Part shown: piece after piece, positions 1 to 12,310 of the stretch
Numbering within the stretch: position 1 is the stretch's first letter
Layout of the letters: each line of letters starts with the position of its first letter
Source: Acidihalobacter yilgarnensis
GTDB taxonomy: Bacteria; Pseudomonadota; Gammaproteobacteria; DSM-5130; Acidihalobacteraceae
Reading direction: 5' to 3'
NCBI RefSeq assembly: GCF_001753245.1
Contig: NZ_CP017415.1
Span: 124,001-188,000 of the forward strand
Length of the DNA stretch: 64,000 nt
Notes under the pieces: model-generated
What the model was told of the DNA's origin: nothing
The model's input: the letters and a program-made list of their open reading frames with translations, nothing else
Databases searched by the model: none
Program-made: the position numbers and the translations under genes

Positions 1-311
1 ACAACCAGGCGGTGGAGCTTGCCCGGCCGCTGGCACGTACCTTCGGCGCCCATCTGGATGTCGATTGCGTACGCCGTTTGCGGGCGACGCTACCGCAGAT
101 GTCATTGCCCGCGGCCCGACGTCGGGCCAACGTGCGCGGTGTGTTTGCGATGCGTGCCGGCCGCCGGCTGACGGGGTCGGTGGCGATCATCGACGACGTG
201 ATGACCACGGGGGCGACGGTGGAGGAGCTGGCCAGAGTGCTACGCCGCGCAGGCGCCTCGTCGGTGGAGGTGTGGAGCTTCGCGCGGGCTGGTCAGGCGC
301 GCAAGCCGTAG
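1..311 (+). CDS. comF: ComF family phosphoribosyltransferase-like protein, C-terminal part (5' truncated by window edge)
   Basis: The frame is open from base 3 to a TAG at 309-311, so only about 102 C-terminal residues are present. They contain the PRPP-binding motif [13 protein letters not shown] typical of type I phosphoribosyltransferases, preceded by a region like the ComF family ([14 protein letters not shown]). ComF is linked to DNA uptake in naturally competent bacteria, but many genomes carry the gene without proven competence. The gene runs convergently into ubiA and the two 3' ends overlap by 19 bases. The zinc-finger N-terminus that would confirm ComF lies outside the window, so another phosphoribosyltransferase is possible but less likely. 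Confidence 0.8.
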   Translation, partial: NQAVELARPLARTFGAHLDVDCVRRLRATLPQMSLPAARRRANVRGVFAMRAGRRLTGSVAIIDDVMTTGATVEELARVLRRAGASSVEVWSFARAGQARKP

Positions 312-1203
312 CTGAACGCCACACCCAGAAAAACGATCAGACCGAACCAATTATTGTTCATGAAGGCACGGAAGCAGAATTCCGGCACACGGTAGGCAAT
401 GAGCAGTTGCTGGTAGACGAATGTTCCGGCCGCGATCACGAGGGCGACGGTGTAGGGCCAGCCGAGCTGTGCATCGCGACCGATAAGATAGAGCGCGAGC
501 ATCATCAGGGTCTGCAGGATACCGATGATCAGACGGTCGGCTTCGCCAAACAGGATGGCCGTGGATTTGAGGCCGATCTTCAGGTCATCCTCGCGGTCGG
601 CCATGGCGTACATGGTGTCGTATATGGTCGACCAGAGCACCGCCGCGATGAAGATGAGCCAGGCGAGCGTCGAGGGTGCCTGCCCGGTCTGCGCGGCCCA
701 AACCATGGGCACAGCCCAGCCGAAGGCCGCGCCGAGGTGGATCTGGGGCAGGTGGTGGAAACGCTTCATGAAAGGGTAGCTCGCCGCCAGCGCAACCCCC
801 CCAGGGATAGCAGCACGGTTAGCTGGTTCATGCTCAGGACCAGCAGAAATGCGAGCAGGGCGAATGCGAGGAAGACGCCGATGGCCTCGATGGGACGTAT
901 GCGGCCACTGGCTAGCGGGCGGTTACGAGTACGCGCGACATGGCCGTCGAAGTCGCGGTCGGCGAAGTCGTTGATCGCGCAGCCGGCGGAGCGCATAAGC
1001 CAGGTGCCGGCAAGGAACACGACCAGCACCCAGGGGTTGGGCCGGCCGTCGGCGGCGATCCACAGTGCCCACAGCATGGGCCAGACCAGCAGTAGCGCGC
1101 CGATGGGACGATTGGCGCGAATCAGCAACGCGTATTGCCACAGGCGTTCGCGCAGAGGATGTCCGGGCCGGAGAGCGGTCAGTAGGCGATTGTAGTCAGT
1201 CAT
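293..1203 (-). CDS. ubiA: 4-hydroxybenzoate polyprenyltransferase (one-base frameshift in the sequence as given)
   Basis: UbiA attaches the polyprenyl tail to 4-hydroxybenzoate in ubiquinone synthesis and is an integral membrane enzyme. Both aspartate-rich motifs are visible: [11 protein letters not shown] in the first half and [13 protein letters not shown] in the second, separated by hydrophobic segments. The frame is broken at a run of seven C (796-802; G on the coding strand). Adding one base there joins ...LLSLGG to [15 protein letters not shown] and gives about 303 residues, a little above the usual 290. The ATG at 1203 begins MTDYNRLL. Chorismate lyase (ubiC), a frequent neighbour, is not adjacent. 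The break is more likely a sequencing error than a real mutation because ubiquinone synthesis is normally indispensable for aerobic growth. Confidence 0.88.
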
Positions 1204-1308
1204 GGCGGATGACTTTCGCACCCTCAAACCCCCAAAATCAAGCGCGGCGGCTCATCACGCAGTGGATCGGCGTAAAGTGCGCGCATTCATTCCCGGACGG
1301 AGGCAGAC

Positions 1309-2667
1309 ATGAGTATGGAGCAGCGGCACTTCGACTTGATCGCGATCGGCGGTGGTAGCGGTGGTTTGTCGGTCACCGAGCGCGCAGCCCGTTACGGCGC
1401 GCGTTGCGCGGTCATTGAGTCGCGGCGATTGGGCGGTACTTGCGTCAATGTCGGCTGCGTACCCAAGAAGATCATGTGGTACGGCGCGAGTCTCGCACAC
1501 GCCCTTGAAGATGCACGCGGCTATGGCTTTACGGTGGGCGAAACCGGTTTCGACTGGGCCGCCCTCAAGGCCAAGCGCGATGCCTATATCAGTGGGATCA
1601 ACGGTTGGTATCACACCTATTTGGCGGATTCGGACGTGACCCTGATCCAGGGGGAGGCACGCTTGATAGACGCTCGCACGGTTGAGGTCGATGGCGTGCG
1701 TTACACCGCCGATCATATCGTGCTGGCCACCGGCGGTGAGCCGATAGTGCCGAAGATTCCGGGGGCCGAGTATTCGATCACTTCCGATGGTTTTTTCGAA
1801 CTGGAACATCTGCCCGAACAGGTTGCGGTGATCGGCTCGGGTTACATCGCCGTTGAGCTGGCCGGGTTGCTCAACGCGCTGGGTTCCGAGGTGTCGCTAT
1901 ACTTGCGCGGTGAGCATCTGCTGCGACGCTTCGATGGCCTGCTGCGCGAACAACTCACCGAAGGGATGCTGGATGCGGGGATCTCGATCTTCCCGCGAAC
2001 ACGCCTGCAGGCGGTGCGGCGCGCGGCGGATGGTAGCCTGGATTTGATTTGTGAGGGTGGGCGCGAAACCCACGGCTTTGACACGGTGCTCTGGGCCATC
2101 GGCCGCCGACCGGCAGTGGATGCGCTGGGGCTGGCGGGGATTGGCGTGATTCAAGATGACAGCGGACATGTGGTGACGGACGCTTACCAGAACACTAACC
2201 TCTCCGGCATCTATGCGATCGGCGATATCACTGGACGCGCTGAATTGACGCCGGTAGCCATTGCTGCGGGACGCCGGTTGGCCGACCGGCTATTTGGCGG
2301 ACAAGCAGAGCGACGGCTCGATTATGAAAACATTCCCACGGTGGTTTTTACCCACCCGCCGATCGGCACCGTCGGGTTGACCGAAGACGAAGCCCGCGAG
2401 TTGCATGGCTCGTCCGTGAAAATCTATCAGACCACCTTTACGTCGATGTACTACGCGATGACGGACCATCCGGTGAAGACGGCAATGAAACTGATTACCG
2501 TCGGTGCCCAAGAGAAGGTTGTGGGTTGCCACATCATTGGACCGGGTGCAGACGAAATGTTGCAGGGGTTCGCCGTCGCGATTCGCATGGGGGCGACCAA
2601 ACACGATCTCGACGATACGGTGGCGATTCATCCGACCAGTGCCGAGGAGCTGGTCACGTTACGCTAA
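1309..2667 (+). CDS. gor: Glutathione-disulfide reductase
   Basis: This 452-residue flavoprotein reduces glutathione disulfide with NADPH in the cytoplasm. The N-terminal FAD-binding loop GGGSGG, the redox-active disulfide motif [13 protein letters not shown], the second Rossmann loop IGSGYIAVE, the FAD contact YAIGDITG and the C-terminal HPTSAEE (catalytic His-Glu of the partner subunit) are all present in the expected order. The length matches glutathione reductases and the [10 protein letters not shown] form favours Gor over lipoamide dehydrogenase or mercuric reductase. A good ribosome site (GGAGG) precedes the ATG at 1309. It stands alone, convergent with the OmpA-type lipoprotein gene. 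Confidence 0.92.
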   Translation: MSMEQRHFDLIAIGGGSGGLSVTERAARYGARCAVIESRRLGGTCVNVGCVPKKIMWYGASLAHALEDARGYGFTVGETGFDWAALKAKRDAYISGINGWYHTYLADSDVTLIQGEARLIDARTVEVDGVRYTADHIVLATGGEPIVPKIPGAEYSITSDGFFELEHLPEQVAVIGSGYIAVELAGLLNALGSEVSLYLRGEHLLRRFDGLLREQLTEGMLDAGISIFPRTRLQAVRRAADGSLDLICEGGRETHGFDTVLWAIGRRPAVDALGLAGIGVIQDDSGHVVTDAYQNTNLSGIYAIGDITGRAELTPVAIAAGRRLADRLFGGQAERRLDYENIPTVVFTHPPIGTVGLTEDEARELHGSSVKIYQTTFTSMYYAMTDHPVKTAMKLITVGAQEKVVGCHIIGPGADEMLQGFAVAIRMGATKHDLDDTVAIHPTSAEELVTLR

Positions 2668-2674
2668 ATCCAGC

Positions 2675-2709
2675 TGCTCCCGTCGGCGAGAGAAATGCCG
2701 ACGGGAGCA
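2675..2709. terminator. Perfect 13-bp hairpin between convergent gor and the OmpA-type lipoprotein gene
   Basis: Bases 2675-2687 (TGCTCCCGTCGGC) are the exact reverse complement of 2697-2709, with a nine-base loop. The hairpin lies between two convergent stop codons and can serve both directions. No strong T tract follows on either side. Confidence 0.6.
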
Positions 2710-2722
2710 TTCAGGGTGGGAC

Positions 2723-3391
2723 TTAGCCCTGAGGTGGCTGGGTGATGGGCACGAGGGTGATGGTGACGCGGCGATTCATCGCACGGCCTTGCGCGGTGGC
2801 GTTCGACGCGATGGGATTGGCTTCTCCGTAACCCACGGCCTGCAGGCGCGCCGGCAGCACGCCCTGCGCGACGAGATAGTCGGCCACCGATTGTGCGCGT
2901 CTGACCGAGAGCTGCTGGTTGTAGGCGGCGGTCCCGGTGCTGTCGGTGTAGCCGGCAACGTCGACGGCGGTCTTCGGATAGTGGGTGAGCACCTTGGTGA
3001 CCGAGTTGAGTACCGGGTAGAAGTGCGCGGCGATCTGGTACTGGTTGGTGGCGAAGGTGATGTCGCCGGGCATGTTGAGGATGATGTTGTTGCCACTGCG
3101 GGTCACGCTAACGCCGGTGCCTTGCAGTTGCTGGCGCAGCTCCGATTGCTGGCGATCCATGTAGTAGCCAACCGAGCCGCCGGCGAGTGCGCCCAAGCTG
3201 GCGGCCAGCGCGGTGTTGCGGCCGGGATTGCCGAGATTGTTGCCGAGGATGGCGCCGGCCACAGCGCCGATGCCCGCACCGATGCCTGTGCGGCTCACTT
3301 CTTGCTGTCCGGTGTAGGGGTTGGTGGTGCAGCCTGCCAGGCCAAGGGTGAAGATCACGGCCGAAGCGGGAATCAGTCTGCGCAGCATCAT
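2723..3391 (-). CDS. OmpA-family outer-membrane lipoprotein with glycine-zipper region
   Basis: About 222 residues. The N-terminus is a lipoprotein signal ending in the lipobox LAGC, so the protein should be lipid-anchored. A glycine/alanine-rich stretch with repeated GxGxGAVAG patterns (glycine zipper, roughly residues 35-80) follows, then a C-terminal OmpA peptidoglycan-binding domain with VAGYTDSTG, LSVRRAQSVADYL and GYGEANP. This layout is that of the YiaD/YfiB group of envelope lipoproteins that tie the outer membrane to murein. Two adjacent ATGs at 3391 and 3388 are possible; an upstream GGAG favours this site over the longer open frame, which lacks a signal. It lies upstream of no obvious operon partner. 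Confidence 0.85.
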   Translation of the reverse strand: MMLRRLIPASAVIFTLGLAGCTTNPYTGQQEVSRTGIGAGIGAVAGAILGNNLGNPGRNTALAASLGALAGGSVGYYMDRQQSELRQQLQGTGVSVTRSGNNIILNMPGDITFATNQYQIAAHFYPVLNSVTKVLTHYPKTAVDVAGYTDSTGTAAYNQQLSVRRAQSVADYLVAQGVLPARLQAVGYGEANPIASNATAQGRAMNRRVTITLVPITQPPQG

Positions 3392-3446
3392 GGGTCGTAC
3401 TCCAGAAGGAATCGGGTCAATATCGAGTGGGCCTGCACCCACTCAC

Positions 3447-4295
3447 TCAAGCATAGGCGCCGCTCAGAAAGTCGCGCAAGTCGGTAATGACTGACGGCGT
3501 CCGTGGCCGGATGCCGCGCCAGACGAAGAAGGCCTCGGCAGCTTGTTCGACGAGCATGCCAAGCCCGTCCGCCGCACAGGCTGCGCCGTGCGCCACCGAC
3601 CAGCGCATGAAGGGTGTGGGCGCGGCGGCATAGACCATGTCGTAGGCGAAGGTTTGCGAGGCGGTGAGGTTCGTCGGCAGGGCGAGGGCCTCGCCCGCCA
3701 GACTTGCGGAGGTGGCATTCACGATCAGGTCGAAGGGTGCTTCGTCTGACAGTGTATCGAGGCCGCAACCGGAGATGGGGCCTTGTAACGAGAAGTCGGC
3801 GGCGAGCTGTTCGGCACGTACGCGATTACGATTGGCGATGATCAGGGTGGTGGGTCGCTCGGCCAGTAGTGGCCCGATGACGCCGCGGGCCGCGCCACCC
3901 GCGCCGAGCAGCAGGATACGCCGGCCAGCCAGTATGAGGCCAAGGTTGCACGTGAGATCGGTGAGTAGGCCGACGCCGTCGGTGTTGTCGCCGAGAATGT
4001 CGTTCGTTGCGCCGAAGCTTAGCGTATTCACCGCGCCCGCCGCGCGCGCGCGTGCGCTTAGCTTGCCCGCGAGGCGCCAAGCTTCTTCCTTGAAGGGTAC
4101 GGTGATATTGAGGCCGCGACCACCAGCTGATCGGAAGCGGGCGACGGCCCCGGAAAACCCCTCCCTAGGCACCAGAATGGCTTCGTACTCGAGTTTCTGA
4201 CCGGTTTCGGCGGCGAACTGTTGGTGAATTCTGGGCGACAGGCTGTGCGACACCGGATGGCCCATCACGGCATAGCGGTCGATCGGTGTGCTCAT
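3447..4295 (-). CDS. aroE: Shikimate dehydrogenase
   Basis: AroE (282 residues) reduces 3-dehydroshikimate to shikimate with NADPH in aromatic amino acid synthesis. The shikimate site (GHPVSHSLSPRIHQ), the catalytic lysine context NITVPFKEEAW, the catalytic aspartate motif GDNTDGVG and the NADP loop LLGAGGAARGV are all intact. It is the last gene of a minus-strand series topA-tsaC-hemF-hemB-aroE, 22 bases after the hemB stop, and may share their transcript. Confidence 0.95.
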   Translation of the reverse strand: MSTPIDRYAVMGHPVSHSLSPRIHQQFAAETGQKLEYEAILVPREGFSGAVARFRSAGGRGLNITVPFKEEAWRLAGKLSARARAAGAVNTLSFGATNDILGDNTDGVGLLTDLTCNLGLILAGRRILLLGAGGAARGVIGPLLAERPTTLIIANRNRVRAEQLAADFSLQGPISGCGLDTLSDEAPFDLIVNATSASLAGEALALPTNLTASQTFAYDMVYAAAPTPFMRWSVAHGAACAADGLGMLVEQAAEAFFVWRGIRPRTPSVITDLRDFLSGAYA

Positions 4296-4317
4296 GTCGT
4301 TTGCGTCATTGCCGGTA

Positions 4318-6856
<2,539 letters not shown>

Positions 6857-6859
6857 GGC

Positions 6860-9370
6860 TTAACGTTGGCGGGCTGCGGTCCCGGTTTTGGCCTTTTCCG
6901 CTGTCGTTGGAGATTTACGCTTAGTCGCCGTTTTGCCGCCATCCTTCTTGGTAGCCGCAGCGGTCTTGGGTGAGGCTTTTTTACGGGTGGCGGTTTTCTT
7001 CTTCGGTGAAGTTTTAGGTTTGGCTGCAGCCTTGGGCGTAGCGGCTTTGGTTTTGGCCTTGGCCGCTGTGCGCCGCGATTTTTTCGGTGGGGCGGCGGCG
7101 AGCAGACTTTCGCAGGTTGCGATGTCCAACTTTTCCGGCTCCGCGTCCTTGGGCATGCGGGCGTTGCGCTCGCCGTCCGTGATATAGGGGCCGTAACGCC
7201 CGCGTAGTACCTCGATGGTGGCGGCACCGTCTCGCTCGAAGCGAAGGATGACGCGTTCCGCCTCTAGGCGCTCTTTCTCGGCGATCAGCTCCAGCGCGCG
7301 TTCGAGGGTGACGGTGTAGGGGTCGTCCTCGCCCTTAAGCGAGCAGTACTTCGGGCCATATTTCACGTATGGGCCAAAGCGGCCGATGTTGGCACTGACC
7401 GCGAGACCGTCCGGGTTTTCGCCAAGCTGACGAGGCAGGTCAAACAGCTTGAGGGCCTCTTCGAGGGTGACCGTGTCCATTTTTTGACCGGGCTTGAGTC
7501 CAGCGAAGCGAGGCTTGTCTTCGTCGTCCCGGCTGCCGATCTGGGCGAAAGGCCCGTAACGGCCCATGCGTACACTGACCGGTTTGCCACTGGTAGGGTC
7601 GATGCCGATCTCGCGGGCCTGCAAGGCTTCGTCGCGCGTCACGGTCTGCGCGCGATCCTCGACCAGCGCGTGGAAGTCTTTCCAGAACTCGTGCAGCACG
7701 GGTATCCAGTGCTTCTCGCCACGTGAGATTTCGTCGAGTGAGTCTTCCATGCGGGCGGTGAAGTCGTAGTCGACGTACTGGGTAAAGTGCTGAGTCAGGA
7801 ATCGGTTAACCACGCGACCGACGTCGGTCGGTGTAAATCGACGGCTTTCGAGTTCTACATATTCACGGCCGAGCAGGGTGGAAATGATGGCGGCGTATGT
7901 GGATGGGCGCCCGATACCGTGCTCTTCCAAGGCCTTGACCAGACTGGCCTCGCTGTAACGTGGCGGTGGCTCGGTAAAGTGTTGCTCGGTGACAATGTCG
8001 TTCAGCGGGAGCGCCTCGCCTTCGGTCATCGGAGGGAGTAGGCGATTGTCGCTTTCTTGCTCCGCGTCATCGAGACCTTCACGGTAGACGGCCATGAAAC
8101 CGGGATCGCGCAAGGCCGATCCGGTGGCGCGGTACAAATTACCTTCGCCACCCTCAAGATCGGCACTGACAGTATCCAGCGTGGCGTGGATCATCTGGCT
8201 GGCGACGGTGCGTTTCCAGATCAATTCGTAGAGCCGGAACTGATCTTGAGAGAGTCGCGATTTCAATTCATCGGGGAGCCGCGCTGCTGATGTGGGTCGC
8301 ACAGCTTCGTGCGCCTCCTGGGCATTTTTCGACTTGGTGCGGTAGCGATTGGGTGTGGCAGGCACAGCATCCTTGCCGTAGCGTTCGCTTATCAGCGCGC
8401 GTATTTCGCCGATGGCCTCATCGGCCAGGTTCACGGAGTCGGTACGCATGTAGGTGATCAGGCCGACAGGACCGGCACCGAGGTCGATACCCTCGTAAAG
8501 ATTTTGCGCGACCTGCATGGTCCTGCGCGTGGTGAAGCCGAGTTTGCGCGCGGCTTCCTGCTGTAGCGTCGAGGTCGTGAATGGCGGTGCGGGGTTGCGC
8601 TTGCGCTGCTTTTTTTCCAGCTTGGCGACGGTCAGTCGACCTTCGGCTGCGGCCAGTAGCGCCGTGCGGGTTTGTGCGGCATTCTCGGCGTCGCCGATGT
8701 CGAACTGACTGAGCTTGCGTCCCTGGAGATGCGTCAGTCGCGCGTTGAACGGCGTGTCGGCACAGGCCACCTTGGCATCCGCGGTCCAATATTCCTGGCG
8801 AACGAAGCGTTCGATTTCCTCCTCGCGCTCGACGATCATGCGTAGAGCGGGGCTTTGTACGCGTCCGGCAGATAGTCCTCGGCGGATTTTTCGCCAGAGT
8901 AATGGAGACAGGTTGAAGCCGACCAGATAGTCCAGCGCGCGTCTTGCCTGTTGGGCGTCGATCAGGTCATTGGACAAGGTGCGAGGGTTGCTGATGGCCT
9001 CGTTGACCGCCTGTCGAGTGATCTCATAGAAGGCCACCCGATGCACCGGTTTGTCCTTGAGCTGACCGCGTTCGCGCAGTATCTCGTACAGATGCCAGGA
9101 GATCGCTTCACCCTCGCGGTCCGGATCGGTCGCGAGGAACAGGTCGTCGGCCTGTTTGAGCGCCTTGCTGATGGCCTCAACATGCTTGAGGTTGCGAGGG
9201 ATGATCTCGTATTGCATGGCGAAGTCCCGCTCAGGGTCGACTGCGCCTTCCTTGGGTACCAGATCGCGGACATGACCATACGAGGCCAGGACTTCAAAGT
9301 CCTTGCCCAGATATTTCTTGATGGTCTTGGCCTTGGCGGGGGATTCGACGATGACCAGGTGTTTGCCCAT
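6860..9370 (-). CDS. topA: DNA topoisomerase I, with Lys-rich tail and no zinc fingers
   Basis: TopA relaxes negative supercoils. The 836-residue protein starts with the Toprim domain (VIVESPAKAKTI; acidic TDPDREGE at 81-88), then the DNA gate with the catalytic tyrosine in GLITYMRTDS (Tyr307). The C-terminal part holds three topoisomerase C-terminal repeats (MGRYGPFAQIG, IGRFGPYVKYG, RGRYGPYITDG). It ends in about 70 residues almost wholly of Lys, Ala, Thr and Pro. There are no Cys4 zinc fingers, unlike E. coli or Pseudomonas TopA; this layout resembles TopA of alphaproteobacteria and actinobacteria. Start at 9370 gives the family N-terminus MGKHLVIVE. Confidence 0.96.
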   Translation of the reverse strand: MGKHLVIVESPAKAKTIKKYLGKDFEVLASYGHVRDLVPKEGAVDPERDFAMQYEIIPRNLKHVEAISKALKQADDLFLATDPDREGEAISWHLYEILRERGQLKDKPVHRVAFYEITRQAVNEAISNPRTLSNDLIDAQQARRALDYLVGFNLSPLLWRKIRRGLSAGRVQSPALRMIVEREEEIERFVRQEYWTADAKVACADTPFNARLTHLQGRKLSQFDIGDAENAAQTRTALLAAAEGRLTVAKLEKKQRKRNPAPPFTTSTLQQEAARKLGFTTRRTMQVAQNLYEGIDLGAGPVGLITYMRTDSVNLADEAIGEIRALISERYGKDAVPATPNRYRTKSKNAQEAHEAVRPTSAARLPDELKSRLSQDQFRLYELIWKRTVASQMIHATLDTVSADLEGGEGNLYRATGSALRDPGFMAVYREGLDDAEQESDNRLLPPMTEGEALPLNDIVTEQHFTEPPPRYSEASLVKALEEHGIGRPSTYAAIISTLLGREYVELESRRFTPTDVGRVVNRFLTQHFTQYVDYDFTARMEDSLDEISRGEKHWIPVLHEFWKDFHALVEDRAQTVTRDEALQAREIGIDPTSGKPVSVRMGRYGPFAQIGSRDDEDKPRFAGLKPGQKMDTVTLEEALKLFDLPRQLGENPDGLAVSANIGRFGPYVKYGPKYCSLKGEDDPYTVTLERALELIAEKERLEAERVILRFERDGAATIEVLRGRYGPYITDGERNARMPKDAEPEKLDIATCESLLAAAPPKKSRRTAAKAKTKAATPKAAAKPKTSPKKKTATRKKASPKTAAATKKDGGKTATKRKSPTTAEKAKTGTAARQR

Positions 9371-9393
9371 AACGTCCTTGCGCGCGTTTATGC

Positions 9394-9870
9394 TCAGTGC
9401 AGGTAGGAGGGCGTTTCTTCGAACACCAAATCCTCGAGTTCGTTATATGCCAGTTCACGGTCTGGCTGGTTGAACAGGACCATGAGAACGATCCACTTGA
9501 GCTGTTCTAGGTCGATCTCGTCCTCGTCCAGCGCCATGACTCGATCCAGGACGAGTTCGCGAGTGGAGGGCGTGAGTACCTCGCTCTGCTCGAGAAATAG
9601 CAGAAAACCTCGCATCTCGCTGTCGAGACGGGCTTGCTCGGCATCGGTGTACAGCCGTAACGACGGACGCACGGTATGAGCCAGCGGCGCATCTCGCTGC
9701 TCGGCTAGACCATCGAGCCACTCGAACGCGCGGTCAATCTCGCTTGCCGGGAAACCGGCATCGATCAGGCGCGATTCGAGCTGTTCACGATCCGCTTCGT
9801 GGTCTTCCATATCCTCGTCGACATACTGCTCGAAGAGATACATGAGGACATCCAACACGGATTCTTTCAT
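9394..9870 (-). CDS. smg: Smg family protein (DUF494)
   Basis: A 158-residue acidic, helical protein beginning MKESVLDVLMYLFE, the signature N-terminus of the Smg/DUF494 family, which is regularly found between dprA and topA in gammaproteobacteria. Its biochemical role is not established. Its ATG overlaps the dprA stop by four bases (ATGA), so translation is probably coupled to dprA, and topA follows after 23 bases. Confidence 0.92.
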   Translation of the reverse strand: MKESVLDVLMYLFEQYVDEDMEDHEADREQLESRLIDAGFPASEIDRAFEWLDGLAEQRDAPLAHTVRPSLRLYTDAEQARLDSEMRGFLLFLEQSEVLTPSTRELVLDRVMALDEDEIDLEQLKWIVLMVLFNQPDRELAYNELEDLVFEETPSYLH

Positions 9871-10982
9871 TCGTTGTCTCGGTCGCCTTGCGGTGTACGG
9901 ACATAGCGCCCGCCGTCAATGGCGGCCACTCGGCCCTGCAGTTCAAGTATGAGGAGCATGGAGGAAACGGCTTCCGGGGTCAATCCGCAGCGCCCGACTA
10001 GGTGGTCCACGCTGACGGGGTCGTAGCCCATGGCATCAAGCAGCTCGACGTGCGGGCCATTGGTGGGTTGTGCCGTGACCGGGTGCCGTGTATTTGGGCG
10101 TGGCGCACTCAATTGCAGCCCGAGTTCTTCCAATATGTCGTCGGCGGTTTCGACCAGTTTGGCACCTTCGCGGATCAATTGATGGCAGCCTCGCGCCATG
10201 GGATTGTGGATCGATCCGGGGATGGCGAATACTTCGCGCCCTTGCTCGCCTGCCAGGCGGGCGGTTATCAAGGATCCGCTCTGGCGCGCGGCCTCGACCA
10301 CGAGCACGCCTTGGCTGATACCGCTGATGATGCGGTTTCGTCGCGGGAAAGAGCCTCGGGTCACACGGGTGCCTAGTGGGGCCTCGGAGATGAGAATGCC
10401 GGCGTGAGCTATGCGGCGGGCAAGATCGCGGTGCACGGAAGGGTAGACGCGGTCTAGGCCGGTGGCCGCCACCGCTACCGTAACCCCATCGGCGGCCAAT
10501 GCACCCTCATGGGCGGCGCCATCGATGCCCAGCGCTAACCCGGAGGCGATGCCAAGGCCGGTTGTTGCCAGATGGCGAGCAAATTCGAAGGCCGCTTCGC
10601 GTCCGTTGGGACTGGGGTGGCGCGTGCCCACGATGGCGAGTTGTGGGTAGCGCAGCAGTTCGCAGTCGCCGATTGCATAGAGCAGAAGGGGTGGGTCGTG
10701 AATCTCGCGCAGCGCCGCTGGGTAACGAGCGTCGATGATGGGGATCAGGTGGTGGTTATGTTCATCCGCCCACGCGAGGTCTTCGTCAACATTGAGCTGG
10801 CAGGCGGCATCAAGGGCCTGGCGCCGTTCGGCCGGTAAACCGGCCTGTGCCAGCGTTGCGCTGGAGGCGGCCAGTGCCGCTTCGGGATTGCCGGCAACGG
10901 CGAGCAACTGCGCCGCGCCGCGGGCGCCGAGACCCACCGTGCGGTGTAGCCGCAACCAGGCGGTGGGCCCGGTGCCCGTCAT
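9867..10982 (-). CDS. dprA: DNA-processing protein DprA
   Basis: DprA binds incoming single-stranded DNA and loads RecA during natural transformation. The 371-residue protein has an N-terminal helix-hairpin/SAM-like part, the Rossmann-like SMF domain (LAIVGTRHPS, ASGLALGIDGAAH, SFPRRNRIISG, VVEAARQSGSLITA) and a C-terminal winged helix (residues about 315-365). With the comF-like gene at the window start this hints at competence, though dprA is also kept in non-transformable species. It is followed by smg with a 4-base overlap. Confidence 0.95.
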   Translation of the reverse strand: MTGTGPTAWLRLHRTVGLGARGAAQLLAVAGNPEAALAASSATLAQAGLPAERRQALDAACQLNVDEDLAWADEHNHHLIPIIDARYPAALREIHDPPLLLYAIGDCELLRYPQLAIVGTRHPSPNGREAAFEFARHLATTGLGIASGLALGIDGAAHEGALAADGVTVAVAATGLDRVYPSVHRDLARRIAHAGILISEAPLGTRVTRGSFPRRNRIISGISQGVLVVEAARQSGSLITARLAGEQGREVFAIPGSIHNPMARGCHQLIREGAKLVETADDILEELGLQLSAPRPNTRHPVTAQPTNGPHVELLDAMGYDPVSVDHLVGRCGLTPEAVSSMLLILELQGRVAAIDGGRYVRTPQGDRDNE

Positions 10983-10987
10983 TTCGG

Positions 10988-12151
10988 TCAGGGGTTGTGG
11001 ACCAGGCTGCCGACCATGATGGGCTTGGTGGCCGACATGACCAGCGCATAGCTGATGCGCTCGAATGTCTTGAAGACCATCACGAGGCCAATGTGCTGAT
11101 TCGGCAATTCGACCGTTCGCGATTCCTGACGTGTGGCGAAGTGGTCGGTGATGACGCGCCCATGTTGGTCCACCGCAAGCACGTCGCCTCGGGTCAAGCC
11201 GTCACGTGTGCCGCTATCGATCACCACGACCTGATATTGCCCCACCATGCTGATCGAGTTGAATAGCGCGATGACCTGCGCGTGTATGCCGGACTTCGGC
11301 GCATGCGGCATGAAGGTGTAGTCGTAATGCTTACGCACCATCGGGAGCAGGCGGTCGCCAGCGGCTATCTCCTCGCGGGTGTGCTCAAGCACCCCGGTGG
11401 ATACCTTGCCACGGTGGGTGATGTGGATGTCACCCAGATAGATAACCTGGTGGCCGATGATTTCGCCGGTCTTCGGGTCCTTGAGTGCCCCGCCTGGGCG
11501 GTAGACGCTGTACCAGGACTCCTTGGCGTCCGACGGCAGGCCGCGTACATAGACGTGGTTGCCGGTGTCATAGAGAATGCGTCGGTCGGCCGCGGCGATG
11601 ATATGAGGCGCCTTGTCGAAGACCTCGACCGGTACGACACGGGGGTGCACCAGGAACGGGGTGATCGTCTGGATCGGTATCGGGTGCTCGGTCTTCGGCA
11701 GGGACTGGTACTCGACCGTGGGTTTGAGCACGACGGTCGGGAGTCCGCTGGTGCGCGGCCCGCCGGTAATCATGACTCTGGGTTTGCCGTTGACGTAATA
11801 AAGGGTCAGTACGTCACCCGGGTAAATCCAGTGCGGGTTCTTGATGTGCGGGTTGTCGTACCAGATTTCGGGCCAGTTCCAGGGCGAATTCAGGTAGTGT
11901 TTGGCAATGTCCCAAAGGGTGTCGCCTTTCTTGACCACATAGCGCGTGGGCGCCGTGGGTTTGATCTGGATTGGCGTAGCCACCGGCGGCTTTTCGGGCG
12001 GCAGAGGTTTCGCCGAGGACGCAGGGGGCGTCGGCGAAACGATTGGTGCGGGCGGTTGGTGCGGCGTACTGGCGCAACCCGCCGTGATAAGCGTTAGAAT
12101 CAGAGCCGATGCCGATGTTTTGGCTGTCAGGCGGAATCGCAGGGCCGGCAT
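10988..12151 (-). CDS. LysM-domain peptidoglycan-binding lipoprotein
   Basis: 387 residues. A lipoprotein-type signal ends in ITAGCAS, a Pro-rich linker follows, and then one LysM domain (YVVKKGDTLWDIAKHYL, with the WPEIWYDNPHIKNPHWIYPGD extension). The rest is a large periplasmic domain of unknown fold. This is the LysM protein commonly encoded just upstream of dprA and divergent from def in gammaproteobacteria; its function is not established, but binding to murein is a fair inference. The stop lies five bases before dprA, suggesting one operon with dprA-smg-topA. Confidence 0.9.
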   Translation of the reverse strand: MPALRFRLTAKTSASALILTLITAGCASTPHQPPAPIVSPTPPASSAKPLPPEKPPVATPIQIKPTAPTRYVVKKGDTLWDIAKHYLNSPWNWPEIWYDNPHIKNPHWIYPGDVLTLYYVNGKPRVMITGGPRTSGLPTVVLKPTVEYQSLPKTEHPIPIQTITPFLVHPRVVPVEVFDKAPHIIAAADRRILYDTGNHVYVRGLPSDAKESWYSVYRPGGALKDPKTGEIIGHQVIYLGDIHITHRGKVSTGVLEHTREEIAAGDRLLPMVRKHYDYTFMPHAPKSGIHAQVIALFNSISMVGQYQVVVIDSGTRDGLTRGDVLAVDQHGRVITDHFATRQESRTVELPNQHIGLVMVFKTFERISYALVMSATKPIMVGSLVHNP

Positions 12152-12310
12152 TCGGGTCCCCCTTATGGCATTCTGTTTATGTCAGGGCGCGGCGCTTAAC
12201 GCGTAAGCAATGTGACTTGCCATAGCGTGCGGTCAGCCTATACCGTAAGCTGATCATTACTTTAGCAGAGATTCATGCAAGCCTGCACGAATTAACTTTG
12301 GTACCGTTTC

